A stretch of DNA of 64,000 nucleotides, from the NCBI RefSeq assembly GCF_003986975.1, contig NZ_PIPO01000001.1:62001-126000 (forward strand). Direction: 5' to 3'. Positions within the stretch are counted from its first letter, which is position 1. Every line of letters begins with the position of its first letter. This DNA is from Aliidiomarina soli. Its GTDB lineage: Bacteria; Pseudomonadota; Gammaproteobacteria; Enterobacterales; Alteromonadaceae. Below are positions 9,522 through 18,631 of this stretch, piece after piece. The notes below the pieces were generated by a model, which was given only the letters and a program-made list of their open reading frames with translations, ran no database searches and was not told the origin of the DNA. A program made the translations under genes and the position numbers.

Positions 9522-11381
9522 ATGCTCGATAGGATTCGTGAAGGTTCCAAGGGACCCGTCGCTAAAATTATCCTTTTCCTGATTATCCTTACCTTTGCCC
9601 TGACCGGGGTGAGTGGCTATTTGGGTGGAAGTGCCGACGACCATGTGGCCGAGGTGAATGGCGAAAAGATTTCACGTACGGATTTTGACCGTGCGTATCA
9701 GAATGAACGTGCTCAGATGGAAGAAGAACTTGGCGATTTTGTGGAAACGCTGTTCGCCGACGAAGCTTATATGCGCGAGTTCCGTCAGGGTGTGCTTGAA
9801 CGTTTGATCGAAGAGCGTCTGGCGACTCAGTTTGCAAGTGAGCAGGGTTTTCGCCCTGGTCCACAGCAGATCCGTAATGCTATCCGCAACATGTCGGATT
9901 TTCAGATTAATGGTCAGTTCAACAATGACCGCTATGTAGCGTTGCTGACCAATGCTGGTTTTACGCCTGAGCAATTTCGCGATTACATGGTGCGCGAACT
10001 TGGCCGCACGACCTTCCTGCAAGGCGCGTTGATGTCCGAATTCATGCTCCCGAACGAGGCAGAAGCGTATCAGCGCCTTCAGAATCAACGTCGTAGCGGT
10101 GAGTACATCCGCGTACCCGCACAGAGCTACACCGATGTTGTGAGCGTTAGCGAAGATGAAATCGAAGCCTTTTATGCCGAGAACGAAGCGCGTTTTGAAA
10201 CTGACGAGCGAGTTCGCGTTGACTATATTGTGCTCGAGTTTAACGACATGCTTGAGTCGGTCACGATTGATGATGCTCAGGCACGAGACTTCTATGAGCA
10301 GAATCCTGGCAATTTCCGAACGCCTGAACGTCGCGAGATTGCGCATATTCTGGTCGAAGGTAATGACGCCGATGCGCGTAGCCGGATTGAAGACATTGCC
10401 AGTCGCTTAGAGGCAGGTGAAGATTTTGCCGAGCTGGCAGCTGAGTATTCGGATGATACCTTTAGTGGACAGGATGGCGGACTGTTAGGACGCCTGGAAC
10501 GCGGTATGATCGACCCCGATATCGAAGATGCAGGTTTTGCCCTGGACAATGAGGGTGATGTATCTGATATCGTTGAATCAGAGTTTGGTTTTCATTTGGT
10601 TAAATTGACCTCATTACGCCCAACTCAGCTTGACCCCTATGAAGAAGTCGCTGAAACCATTAAAGAAAATTTACGTCAGCAGGAAGCTGAGCAGCAGTAC
10701 TTTACGCTGCAACAGACCCTATCACGAGTCAGCTTTGAAGCTCCTGAGAGCTTGCAGCCAGCCGCAGAAGAAACAGGCCTGGACATCCAGCGCAGCGAAT
10801 GGATGGATCGTGAGGGCGTGAATGAATTTGCCGATCAGCGTTTACTAAATGCGATTTTCGATTCCGACGTGTTGCGCGACAACCTCAACAGTGAACTGGT
10901 TGAAGTCGATGAACGCAGCTACGTAGTACGTGTGAACGAGTATGAACCTGCGAGTCTGACGCCGTTGGATGACGTGCGCAGTGACATCGAACAAGCTCTG
11001 GTGATGCGTAAAGCGCGTGACGAAGCCCGTCGGGCAGCGAATGAGTTGCTGGCCCAATACCGTGCTAACGAACTGCCTGAGGGTGTTGAGGCTGAAAGCT
11101 TTAGCGACGTTTCGCGCAACGACGCAGAGTTACCAGCCGGCGTGGTTAGCCAGTTATTCCGGTTACCAGCGCCCTCTGACGATGCGGTTTCAGCAGACAT
11201 CGCTGAGTTACGCGGTGGCGACTTAGCCATTGTCGCGCTGACTGACGTCATCGAAGGTGAAGTCAGTGACAATGGTGCGAGTGAACTGCGTCAGCGTTTT
11301 GAAAACCGTTACGCAGACGCTGCTTACCGTGCAATTATGGAAGCCTTGAAAGAAGACGCGAGTATTACCCGTAATCTTTAG
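9522..11381 (+). CDS. ppiD: PpiD, inner-membrane-anchored periplasmic chaperone
   Basis: Protein of 619 residues, close to the usual ~620. One N-terminal transmembrane helix (~15-34, IILFLIILTFALTGVSGYL) anchors a large periplasmic part. A SurA-type N-terminal chaperone domain follows (~35-190), then a single parvulin (PpiC) domain at ~268-362 (RREIAHILVE to FGFHLVKL), then a long C-terminal region. PpiD works near the SecYEG translocon on newly exported proteins; its parvulin domain is usually catalytically weak in this family. It has its own terminators on both sides. The location downstream of lon-hupB is conserved in gammaproteobacteria. Confidence 0.95.
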   Translation: MLDRIREGSKGPVAKIILFLIILTFALTGVSGYLGGSADDHVAEVNGEKISRTDFDRAYQNERAQMEEELGDFVETLFADEAYMREFRQGVLERLIEERLATQFASEQGFRPGPQQIRNAIRNMSDFQINGQFNNDRYVALLTNAGFTPEQFRDYMVRELGRTTFLQGALMSEFMLPNEAEAYQRLQNQRRSGEYIRVPAQSYTDVVSVSEDEIEAFYAENEARFETDERVRVDYIVLEFNDMLESVTIDDAQARDFYEQNPGNFRTPERREIAHILVEGNDADARSRIEDIASRLEAGEDFAELAAEYSDDTFSGQDGGLLGRLERGMIDPDIEDAGFALDNEGDVSDIVESEFGFHLVKLTSLRPTQLDPYEEVAETIKENLRQQEAEQQYFTLQQTLSRVSFEAPESLQPAAEETGLDIQRSEWMDREGVNEFADQRLLNAIFDSDVLRDNLNSELVEVDERSYVVRVNEYEPASLTPLDDVRSDIEQALVMRKARDEARRAANELLAQYRANELPEGVEAESFSDVSRNDAELPAGVVSQLFRLPAPSDDAVSADIAELRGGDLAIVALTDVIEGEVSDNGASELRQRFENRYADAAYRAIMEALKEDASITRNL

Positions 11382-11405
11382 TACTTAGTTTCTTCAGCAA
11401 TAAAT

Positions 11406-11440
11406 AAAAAAAGCTCGTGTCTTATGACACGAGCTTTTTT
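11406..11440. terminator. Bidirectional terminator between ppiD and batD
   Basis: Stem GCTCGTGTC/GACACGAGC with a TTAT loop, flanked by a seven-A run on the left and a six-T run on the right. The symmetry suits the two convergent genes. Confidence 0.92.
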
Positions 11441-11463
11441 GTTTCCCTTGACTCCATCGTCTG

Positions 11464-13224
11464 CTATCGCCCGGTCGGATAAAGTGAGGGAAGGCGGTGG
11501 TTATCAGTTTGCTGTTTGTTGCGCCGGTGTAGCAGCTGAATGCTTTGCCATAGCGCATCACCCTGCTGCCACTGGCTTTGTGGCCGGTAGAGGGCCTCTT
11601 GCAAGGCGTTCAACTGGGCGGTTAGTGGCGTACTGGCGAAATAGTTGCTGACCTCATCGAGTGTTGCACAGTGACGCTCCGTGGTGCTGTTGACCCAGGC
11701 GAGTAGTGCCTGGCGTGCGGCCTGAGGCTGATTGGCACGGCAAGCAACTTTCAGTTGCTGCAGGGGCTTGCGGCTTGCAGCCGGAACCTTGTCACTGGCT
11801 TTCTGAGCCGACGGTGATGAAGGCTGACGATGTCGAGTACGCCAGTAGAACCAGGCAAAGATGAGCAGAGTCAGCAGCCATAGAATCAATAGTACGACAC
11901 TGCTAATTTGCCATATAGCGTCTGCGCTAGTGCGGTCCGCATCTGGGCTGCTGACATCGGTAGAGTGCTCTGCTGCATTGTCAGTTGCACTACCAGTTGT
12001 AGAATCGGTTGCCGCGGGATCTTCAGTGGAGGAACCGTCGGCGGGCTGAGCTGAGGGAGAGGGCATTCCACCTGCCGGGGCGTGCACGGTAATTTCCCGA
12101 CTTTCAATGCGCGCGGTGCGCACTTGCTCGTTGTCGACATCCCACCAGCTAACTTCGACCGCTGGCAATTCAAAGGTGCCAGCCTGTGACGGTAAAATCA
12201 CCCCACGGAAGGTCGCCTGAGCGATACGTTCGCCATCGCGACTGTAGCTTTCCCGTTCGGTTCGCTCAGCGTAGTAACGCAGCCCTGTCGGATAGTCGGT
12301 GCTGATGTCGGGCAACTGCTCGTCGCGTACCCCTTGGGCTGTTAGCGTGATATGACGCGTTATGGGTTCACCAACGATGAAGCGCTGCTGGTCATTAAGC
12401 TCGTCATTCAGTACCACTTGTTTACTGGGTAACCAGCGACCATCGAAGCCGTCAACCTGCGGCTGCACATTGATTTCTATATCGGGCGCCAATGCAGTCA
12501 CACTTTGTGGACGGCTAAACGAGGCAAAGCTACGTTCGCTACTGTCGCGAATTTGTCCGTCAAAGCGGCTACCACCGATGGTAATCGCACCACTACGGCG
12601 GGGGGTAATGAAATAGGTTCGTTCAATTACCCGGTAGCGTGTGCCATCGATTAACTGCTGAGTTTCTTCGTCATTACCACTTTGCTGAATATCGGCGTGT
12701 TCGATTTCCGGCGGGCTTATTGAACCGCTTTCGAGTACCTGTGCCAGGTGCAAACGAACGGTGTAACGGACTTGCTGCTGAATATAAGGATTGTCATCGT
12801 CGATGCGGGCGGTGACAAACACCGGGCCTCGCTCGTTCTCGCTCTCGCTGGCTTCAATGACCTCGAGCTGAATCGGTGAGGTGCGTTGGCCGTCTATATC
12901 GAATGCGGGGATCCGATAGCTGCCCGGGCGTCTGGCGACTAAGGTGACTTGCCAGCGTGTTTGCCGGCTCATTTGGCCCTGGATAAGTCGTGTCGAACGG
13001 TCAACTGAGGTGGCGCCGACGACGAAGTCACGCAGCAAGGTCTCATTGCGAAATGCGTTGCGTGGTAAATCATCGCTCGCGGTGATGGTCAGGGTGAATG
13101 ACTCATTAACAATGACCGGATTTTTATCTACCTCAGCGTTGACGGTGAGCGCAAATGCAGAGCCGGAATGCAGCAGGGCGATCGCGAGCAGGGTTAGACT
13201 TAACCAGTATTTAGCGTGACTCAC
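11464..13224 (-). CDS. BatD family protein
   Basis: Protein of 586 residues with a cleavable-type signal (SLTLLAIALLHSGSAFA, ~9-25). A long periplasmic beta-rich region of the BatD (oxygen-tolerance) family covers ~27-390. A Ser/Thr/Asp-rich low-complexity linker follows (~395-425), then one transmembrane helix (~432-455) and a cytoplasmic tail. It is the last gene of the MoxR-Bat operon and overlaps the preceding gene by four bases. The Bat operon was named for aerotolerance in Bacteroides; in proteobacteria its role is generally tied to envelope stress or MoxR-dependent maturation, so the precise function is uncertain. Confidence 0.85.
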   Translation of the reverse strand: MSHAKYWLSLTLLAIALLHSGSAFALTVNAEVDKNPVIVNESFTLTITASDDLPRNAFRNETLLRDFVVGATSVDRSTRLIQGQMSRQTRWQVTLVARRPGSYRIPAFDIDGQRTSPIQLEVIEASESENERGPVFVTARIDDDNPYIQQQVRYTVRLHLAQVLESGSISPPEIEHADIQQSGNDEETQQLIDGTRYRVIERTYFITPRRSGAITIGGSRFDGQIRDSSERSFASFSRPQSVTALAPDIEINVQPQVDGFDGRWLPSKQVVLNDELNDQQRFIVGEPITRHITLTAQGVRDEQLPDISTDYPTGLRYYAERTERESYSRDGERIAQATFRGVILPSQAGTFELPAVEVSWWDVDNEQVRTARIESREITVHAPAGGMPSPSAQPADGSSTEDPAATDSTTGSATDNAAEHSTDVSSPDADRTSADAIWQISSVVLLILWLLTLLIFAWFYWRTRHRQPSSPSAQKASDKVPAASRKPLQQLKVACRANQPQAARQALLAWVNSTTERHCATLDEVSNYFASTPLTAQLNALQEALYRPQSQWQQGDALWQSIQLLHRRNKQQTDNHRLPSLYPTGR

Positions 13225-15050
13225 GGCTGACGGGCTCCTCTTGGTGGTTGATTATACTGGCGGCGCTCTGCCTCCAGCCGCATGCGGTTACGCAGTAGAA
13301 TAGCAGGGTCGCTCTCCATCCGTCGTAACAGCTGTTCAAGCTCAGCACGCTCTTCATCGCTAAGATCATCCTCGTTTAGTCTCTCTTGATCTTCTGCAGT
13401 CGCTGGCGGCTGTCCGTCCAGCTCTGACTCATCGCTATCGCCGGGTTCGGATTCCGACGCTTGCTGCTGTTCTGACTGCTCGCTTTCTATTTCTTCTTCG
13501 GCTTCATTTTCAGGCTGCTCATCCGAAGGCGGAGACGGTGCGCTATCAGACCCTGTTTCCGGCTCATCAGATTGCTGCTGATCGTCAGACTGCCCCTGTT
13601 CGTTTTGAGCGGACTGTTCCCGCTCATCGGTTTCGCTCTGTTGCTCACCTTGCGACTCGTTTTGTTGCTGCTGTTCGCGCATTTGCTCCACGGCCGCTTT
13701 ATTCTGCTCCGCTTCAGACCATCCGGGACGCTTTTCCAGGGCGCGCTGGTACGCTTCGATCGCCTCATCGAACTGACCAAGCTGGGCGAGGCTGTTGCCG
13801 CTGTTGTACCAGCGCTCGGCGCTATCGCCTGTCTCCGAATAAGCGCTTAAGGCCGCTGCGTAGTCACCTGCACGATACAGTGCATTGGCGCGCATCATGG
13901 GGTCGGGGAAAAGGGAGGCAGCCTTTTCATAATCGCCTTGCTGATAGGCTTCATCAGCACGTTGCTGTCGATTTTGAAAGGCGTTATCAAGCACGTCGCT
14001 TTGCGTCTGCTGTGCTGAGACCGGGCTGTGGAACGCTGCGAAAGGAAGGCAAAGCAGACATAGCAATGCCCCCCGACGTGCCATTAGTAAGGCGAGAGGA
14101 AGCAACAGCCAGGCCAGATAAGGGCCGCGGTCAATCCACTGGTCACTGCTCATATCATCAGCCTGCTCGCCGGCACGTTCATTCAGTGGCCCCTGGTCAA
14201 CAACACGTTGAATGTCGTTGTCACCGGCTTCTACCCGCACACTCACACCTCCGGTGGCGACACTGACACGCTCAAAGAAGCGCGCGTTAAGCCGGGCCAT
14301 GGTTATGCGGCCAAGGGTATCGCGAAGCATTTCGCCACTGCTTAAGCGAATGGGCGTGCTTTCGTCATCGCCGGCGATAATAGTGCTGACCCGATGCTGA
14401 CGAGAGCGGAAAAACTGAGTGAGTTCCTGCAGATCATCCTGTTCCATCCCGGCTGCAAACCAATAAATTTCGCCCTGTTCAAATCCGGCATCGCGCAACA
14501 TGCGGTCTGCTTCGCGCATTGCCAGTAGCGGATAATTGCCAGCCACTGGCATGATCTCTGGTGACATGGCGGGCAACATCGCCTGAATATTACCGTGGTC
14601 GTGGGTTAACGGAGATATTGCAAATGCATCGCCGGCATAGGCGATAAGGCCGATCTGTGCGTTGTCCAGCTCAGCGACAAGGTCCAAAGCCTTAAAGCGT
14701 AACCGGGTAAGCCGGTCAGGACTAATGTCGGTGGCCCGTGTATTCATGCTCATATCCATCACGATCACTGTGCCGCGTTCGGTTTGATATACCGGGGCTG
14801 GGGCTTTCTCCCATGCTGGGCCGGCCAGGGACAGGCTGGCAATCACCCAGGCGGCACAAAGTATCAGCAGTGACGCGGTGCGACGACTGCTTTCGCCGCT
14901 GGGAGCCAAAAGAACCGGCTGCAAATGAGTGGCAATGACTTTTTGCCAGCCACTGTTACGACCCAGTTGTGACCACAGCCAGGGGAGCAGGACAACAAGC
15001 CCGATTAGACTGAATAACCACCCGGGGCGGAGGAAGTGAAAGTCTTCCAT
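13221..15050 (-). CDS. BatB/BatC-like membrane protein with VWA domain and TPR
   Basis: Protein of 609 residues that joins a BatB-type von Willebrand A half to a BatC-type TPR half. Two N-terminal transmembrane helices (~10-25, ~58-75) precede the VWA domain (~92-290), a third hydrophobic segment lies at ~312-345, TPR repeats at ~375-450, and a very Gln/Glu/Ser-rich acidic tail at ~455-585. The VWA metal site looks degraded: the DxSxS motif reads DMSMN, and the usual TDG near the third ligand reads AAG (FAAGMEQ). The gene overlaps batA by one base and batD by four. It is presumed to form a membrane complex with BatA, with the VWA part facing the periplasm. Confidence 0.85.
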   Translation of the reverse strand: MEDFHFLRPGWLFSLIGLVVLLPWLWSQLGRNSGWQKVIATHLQPVLLAPSGESSRRTASLLILCAAWVIASLSLAGPAWEKAPAPVYQTERGTVIVMDMSMNTRATDISPDRLTRLRFKALDLVAELDNAQIGLIAYAGDAFAISPLTHDHGNIQAMLPAMSPEIMPVAGNYPLLAMREADRMLRDAGFEQGEIYWFAAGMEQDDLQELTQFFRSRQHRVSTIIAGDDESTPIRLSSGEMLRDTLGRITMARLNARFFERVSVATGGVSVRVEAGDNDIQRVVDQGPLNERAGEQADDMSSDQWIDRGPYLAWLLLPLALLMARRGALLCLLCLPFAAFHSPVSAQQTQSDVLDNAFQNRQQRADEAYQQGDYEKAASLFPDPMMRANALYRAGDYAAALSAYSETGDSAERWYNSGNSLAQLGQFDEAIEAYQRALEKRPGWSEAEQNKAAVEQMREQQQQNESQGEQQSETDEREQSAQNEQGQSDDQQQSDEPETGSDSAPSPPSDEQPENEAEEEIESEQSEQQQASESEPGDSDESELDGQPPATAEDQERLNEDDLSDEERAELEQLLRRMESDPAILLRNRMRLEAERRQYNQPPRGARQP

Positions 15051-16060
15051 TAGCGTCTCCTCGTTCGTGGCTGAGCGCGCAACTGGCGCAGGTGCAGGCC
15101 TCGTTGCAGCAGCAAGAACAGACTTAAGGTAAAAGCGACTGATAATGGCCAGTGGGCCAGAGCGGTGCGCGGGCGCATATACTGGTCGTCACCCAATACG
15201 GGTTCTAACTGGTCAATAATGTCATACGCGCGGCGCATTTCAGCCTCGTTGCGGGCCCGGAAATAGTCACCGCCAGAAACAGACGCAAGCTCATTGAGGA
15301 AGCCCTCGTCCAGTTCGGCACTGGGGTTGATGCGTCGCTCTCCAGACCAGCTTTGCACCACCATTTCGTCAGACCCGATACCAACGGTATGCACGCGGAT
15401 GCCGCCATTGCGTGCGAGAGTCAGAGCTTCACGGGCATCGATAGCGCCTGAATTGATCATGCCATCGGTGAGCAGGAGGATAACGTTGTTCTCGGAATCA
15501 CGTTCACGCAGGGTGCGGATGGCTAAACCTACCGCATCACCCAATGCGGTTCGCTGACCAGCCAGTCCCAGTTGAGCCTCGCGGGCGAGCTGAGCCAGCG
15601 CCGTCAGATCAGAGGTTAACGGCGAATAGACAAACGCATTGTCGGCATACACGATAAGGCCAATACGATCGCCATGGCGACGTTCGATGAATTCAGCAAG
15701 AATGTGGTGAGCGGCTTGTAAACGAGTGACCTGACGCCCATTAAGCGTCATATCGTCGGCCTGCATACTGCCCGACAAATCGAGTGCAATCATCATTTCA
15801 CGCCGCTCTTGCTGCATAGGGACTGGTTCGCCAACCCATTGTGGTTGGGCGAGGGTGGCTACTAACGCAAGCCAAACCAGGCCTGGGAGCAACCAGAGAC
15901 GAATTCTTCCGGGGTGCTGAACCTGCCGCGGCGAAATAAAACGCGCGGCCCTGGGCAGACTAAGCGGAATTTGTGACTGACGTTGCTCGGGGCTGACTTT
16001 ACGAACTATCCAGGGTAACGGGAGCAAAAACCAGACCCACCAAAGGGCAAATTCAAACAT
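15050..16060 (-). CDS. BatA-like VWA domain membrane protein
   Basis: Protein of 336 residues. Two N-terminal hydrophobic segments (~5-20, ~54-72), a VWA domain (~88-275) and one C-terminal transmembrane helix (~303-322). The metal-ion-dependent adhesion site is complete: DLSGS for DxSxS, a Thr in SPLTSD, and LLTDG, unlike the neighbouring BatB-like protein. The intact site suggests divalent-cation-dependent partner binding. It overlaps the genes on both sides by a single base, a sign of tight translational coupling. Confidence 0.88.
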   Translation of the reverse strand: MFEFALWWVWFLLPLPWIVRKVSPEQRQSQIPLSLPRAARFISPRQVQHPGRIRLWLLPGLVWLALVATLAQPQWVGEPVPMQQERREMMIALDLSGSMQADDMTLNGRQVTRLQAAHHILAEFIERRHGDRIGLIVYADNAFVYSPLTSDLTALAQLAREAQLGLAGQRTALGDAVGLAIRTLRERDSENNVILLLTDGMINSGAIDAREALTLARNGGIRVHTVGIGSDEMVVQSWSGERRINPSAELDEGFLNELASVSGGDYFRARNEAEMRRAYDIIDQLEPVLGDDQYMRPRTALAHWPLSVAFTLSLFLLLQRGLHLRQLRAQPRTRRR

Positions 16061-16527
16061 TACGCAGCTCCTTGGCGATGCTTAGGTGGCCAGGCCGCAT
16101 TCGCCCAGTCAGCAATTAGCTGCTGATACGCGGCAACCGTTGCTGCGTCGTGCGGTTGATACTGGAGTGCCTGAAACTGATTAAAGCGCGGCGCGAAAGC
16201 CGCGTGTTTTTGCGGCGGCAACTGTTCCAGCAGGAAAGCCTGCCATTGCTCAGAATGCAACGCCGCTATTTGCTGGCGTGGGTAATAGAGCAAGGCGGCC
16301 TGTTTGAGAGTCAGATTGACGGCCGACAACGAGGGTAAGGGGTGTTTAAGCTGCGCGCGCAACAGGCGCAAACCGCGACGCTGACGGGCTCGCTGTATAA
16401 GCCAGAAACACACACCGCCGAGAAGTACTATCAATAGAGTGATAAGTACCCACCAACCCCAGGCCAGAGGCCACCAACTGACGCTATAGGTATCGGCAAT
16501 GTCATGTAAGCCGAGATCTGAACTCAT
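16060..16527 (-). CDS. DUF4381 family membrane protein
   Basis: Protein of 155 residues with one strong transmembrane helix (~22-44, WWVLITLLIVLLGGVCFWLI) followed by a basic helical cytoplasmic domain. The start is set at the ATG at 16527, which has AGGAG seven bases upstream and forms an ATGA overlap with the stop of the DUF58 gene; a GTG at 16545 is also in frame but has no such signal. DUF4381 proteins occur almost only inside MoxR-Bat operons. The biochemical role is unknown. Confidence 0.82.
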   Translation of the reverse strand: MSSDLGLHDIADTYSVSWWPLAWGWWVLITLLIVLLGGVCFWLIQRARQRRGLRLLRAQLKHPLPSLSAVNLTLKQAALLYYPRQQIAALHSEQWQAFLLEQLPPQKHAAFAPRFNQFQALQYQPHDAATVAAYQQLIADWANAAWPPKHRQGAA

Positions 16528-17483
16528 CGCTGCAACTCCTGCCACTGCAGTGACAGTGGCTGGCTGGCATCGATCGAGGTGGTGCTGATACGCGCCTGCG
16601 CCAGAAGCTGGACCCGTTTGTCCAGCCAGGTACTGCTTTGCTGTTTATAGATAGCGTTGGTCCGTTTATCGCCTAGCCAGAACTCGCGGGTGAAGTCTTC
16701 ATCTACTGCCTGAACCCTGGTTGCTTGGACCTGCGGTAATTCGTGTTCGAGCGGATCACTAAGCAAAATAGCCTGCACTGCATTGTGCTGACTAAGGGCT
16801 CGCAAGTCGCTGATCATGCTCTCGTTCAGTTGATGAAAGTCACTTAGCAAATAGACTTGAGCGCCGGTTTTAACCACCTGGCGTAAACGTTTCAGGTTGC
16901 TGGCAAACGTTCCGGCGACTGGCATTGGCCCGACTTCGTTATTCAGTTCGGTGACATGATGCAAAAAACGCAACACGCCCTTATCGCGCCCCAGTGGTTT
17001 GGCTTCGACATGGCGGCGTTGATTAAAGACCAGACCGCCGATGCGATCACCACGGTAGGCAGCTTGCCAGGCAAGCGCGGCACAGACGTGGGCGGCCTGT
17101 ACCGATTTAAACAATAATTGGCTGCCAAACTGCATGCTGGGGCCTAAGTCGACAAAAAAGAACAAGGGGCGTTCTTTCTCTTCGCGGAATAACTTGGTGT
17201 GTGTTTTACCGGTGCGTGCGGTGACCCGCCAGTCGATGGCACGAATGTCATCGCCGCTTTGGTAGTGGCGCACTTCATCAAATTCCATGCCGCGGCCTTT
17301 CAGTTTACTCAGGCTACTGCCGCCACGGCCGCGGGCTGGTAGCCGGTTTTGCCGACCGAGCTGGACCGTACGCAACTGACGGTAGGCGAGAAGTTCGTCC
17401 AGACACAGGTTATGGCCGCTACTTTGTAACGCATTTAACCACTCTGTGCTGGTTTGTTGAGGCTGAATTCGCTGAATTGACAT
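16524..17483 (-). CDS. DUF58 domain protein of the MoxR operon
   Basis: Protein of 319 residues, soluble by composition. The DUF58 signature is clear at about residues 68-110 (MEFDEVRHYQSGDDIRAIDW, then the TKLFREEKERP segment), followed by a VWA-like fold (LFFFVDLGPSMQFG, ~125). It starts four bases after moxR ends. DUF58 proteins are regular partners of MoxR ATPases and are thought to link the ATPase to VWA-domain clients; this is family-level knowledge, not read from the sequence. Confidence 0.88.
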   Translation of the reverse strand: MSIQRIQPQQTSTEWLNALQSSGHNLCLDELLAYRQLRTVQLGRQNRLPARGRGGSSLSKLKGRGMEFDEVRHYQSGDDIRAIDWRVTARTGKTHTKLFREEKERPLFFFVDLGPSMQFGSQLLFKSVQAAHVCAALAWQAAYRGDRIGGLVFNQRRHVEAKPLGRDKGVLRFLHHVTELNNEVGPMPVAGTFASNLKRLRQVVKTGAQVYLLSDFHQLNESMISDLRALSQHNAVQAILLSDPLEHELPQVQATRVQAVDEDFTREFWLGDKRTNAIYKQQSSTWLDKRVQLLAQARISTTSIDASQPLSLQWQELQR

Positions 17484-17487
17484 CGGT

Positions 17488-18444
17488 TTATGGCGCAGGC
17501 ACTAATTGCAAAATGGTATCCAGAACCTTATCCGCGGTGACACCATCGGCTTCTGCCTGATAGCTAAGGATCAAGCGATGGCGCAGTACATTGTGAGCCA
17601 CTGCCGCAACGTCATCAGGGGTGACAAAGTCCCGGCCCAGCAGCCAGGCACGCGCCCGGGCACAACGCTCAAGTGCTATTGAGGCACGTGGACTGACACC
17701 ATACTCAATCCAGTTGGCCAGTTCGTCGCTGTATGCGGCGGGTCGGCGAGTGGCCATCACCAGCTGGACCAGATAGGTTTCTATCGATGTTTCCATGTGC
17801 AGACTCAGGGTGGCTTTACGTGCCGCGAAAATAGCATTCTGACTAAGCGGTTGCGGCATGCTGTGTTCGCCCTGAATTGATTCATTGCGGGTTAGCTGCA
17901 AAATACGCTGCTCGGTTTCTGCGTCCGGGTAATCAAGGACTAAATGCAATAAAAAACGGTCCAGTTGAGCCTCTGGTAACGGGTAGGTCCCTTCTTGCTC
18001 AATCGGGTTCTGCGTTGCCATAACGGTGAACAGGGGCGGTAACTTATAGGTTCGTTTGCCGACCGTGATTTGCCGTTCGGCCATTGCTTCAAGTAGTGCG
18101 GACTGAACTTTTGCCGGCGCCCGGTTAATTTCATCGGCCAGGATCAGGTTATGAAATAACGGACCGCGCTGGAACTTAAACTCACCAGTTTCAGGCCGGT
18201 AAATGTCGGTTCCGGTGAGGTCGGCCGGGAGTAAATCCGGGGTGAACTGGATGCGGTGGAAGTCACCTTCAATACCTTTGGCCAAAGCATTGACTGCTCG
18301 GGTTTTGGCCAGGCCTGGCGGGCCTTCAACCAATAAATGACCGTCCGCAAGGAGGGCAATGAGCAGGTGCTCAGTCAGCTCGGGCTGGCCGATAACCTGA
18401 CTGTTGAGAAAGTCTCGTAATTGTCTAAAGGCGTGAACTGCCAT
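17488..18444 (-). CDS. MoxR-type AAA+ ATPase
   Basis: Protein of 318 residues, the first gene of the six-gene minus-strand operon. Walker A GPPGLAKT (41-48), Walker B LILADEINRAP (~105-115), sensor region ATQNPIEQEGTYPLPEAQLD (~147-166) and a C-terminal AAA lid domain. MoxR proteins act as chaperones that help metal or cofactor insertion or complex assembly, together with VWA-domain proteins such as BatA. AAGGA precedes the ATG. The operon diverges from fadIJ across 187 bases. Confidence 0.92.
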   Translation of the reverse strand: MAVHAFRQLRDFLNSQVIGQPELTEHLLIALLADGHLLVEGPPGLAKTRAVNALAKGIEGDFHRIQFTPDLLPADLTGTDIYRPETGEFKFQRGPLFHNLILADEINRAPAKVQSALLEAMAERQITVGKRTYKLPPLFTVMATQNPIEQEGTYPLPEAQLDRFLLHLVLDYPDAETEQRILQLTRNESIQGEHSMPQPLSQNAIFAARKATLSLHMETSIETYLVQLVMATRRPAAYSDELANWIEYGVSPRASIALERCARARAWLLGRDFVTPDDVAAVAHNVLRHRLILSYQAEADGVTADKVLDTILQLVPAP

Positions 18445-18599
18445 GCTATGTCCTTCTCGTGATTGTTGCGTCTTCGTCTATTCTTATGCACACACTCTGA
18501 TATTAAAGTGCCAGGATAGTTCGGGTAATAAGGTCAGTGTACCGAAAATCAATGGTTTAAATCTGCTAAATTTGACGTTAGAATCAGGGTAATAATTCG

Positions 18600-18612
18600 T
18601 GGTCTGACCAGT
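18600..18612 (+). promoter_or_regulatory. FadR-type operator upstream of fadIJ
   Basis: TGGTCTGACCAGT contains the perfect palindrome TGGTC-T-GACCA and matches the gammaproteobacterial FadR consensus core CTGGTCnGACCAG at most positions. It lies 20 bases before the fadI start, where a bound repressor would block transcription until long-chain acyl-CoA releases it. A TTGACG lies at 18572-18577, but the matching -10 is unclear. Confidence 0.75.
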
Positions 18613-18631
18613 AACCGTATAGGGGAGTTCT

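Noticed and set aside
9672-10346. A 224-codon minus-strand ORF across ppiD
   Set aside because: It is antisense to the clear chaperone gene ppiD. No ribosome site or protein family pattern is visible.
13538-14266. A 242-codon plus-strand ORF inside the BatB/BatC-like gene
   Set aside because: It is fully antisense to a well-supported coding gene with VWA and TPR patterns. Its composition is the mirror of the repeated Gln/Glu codons, and it has no recognisable domain.
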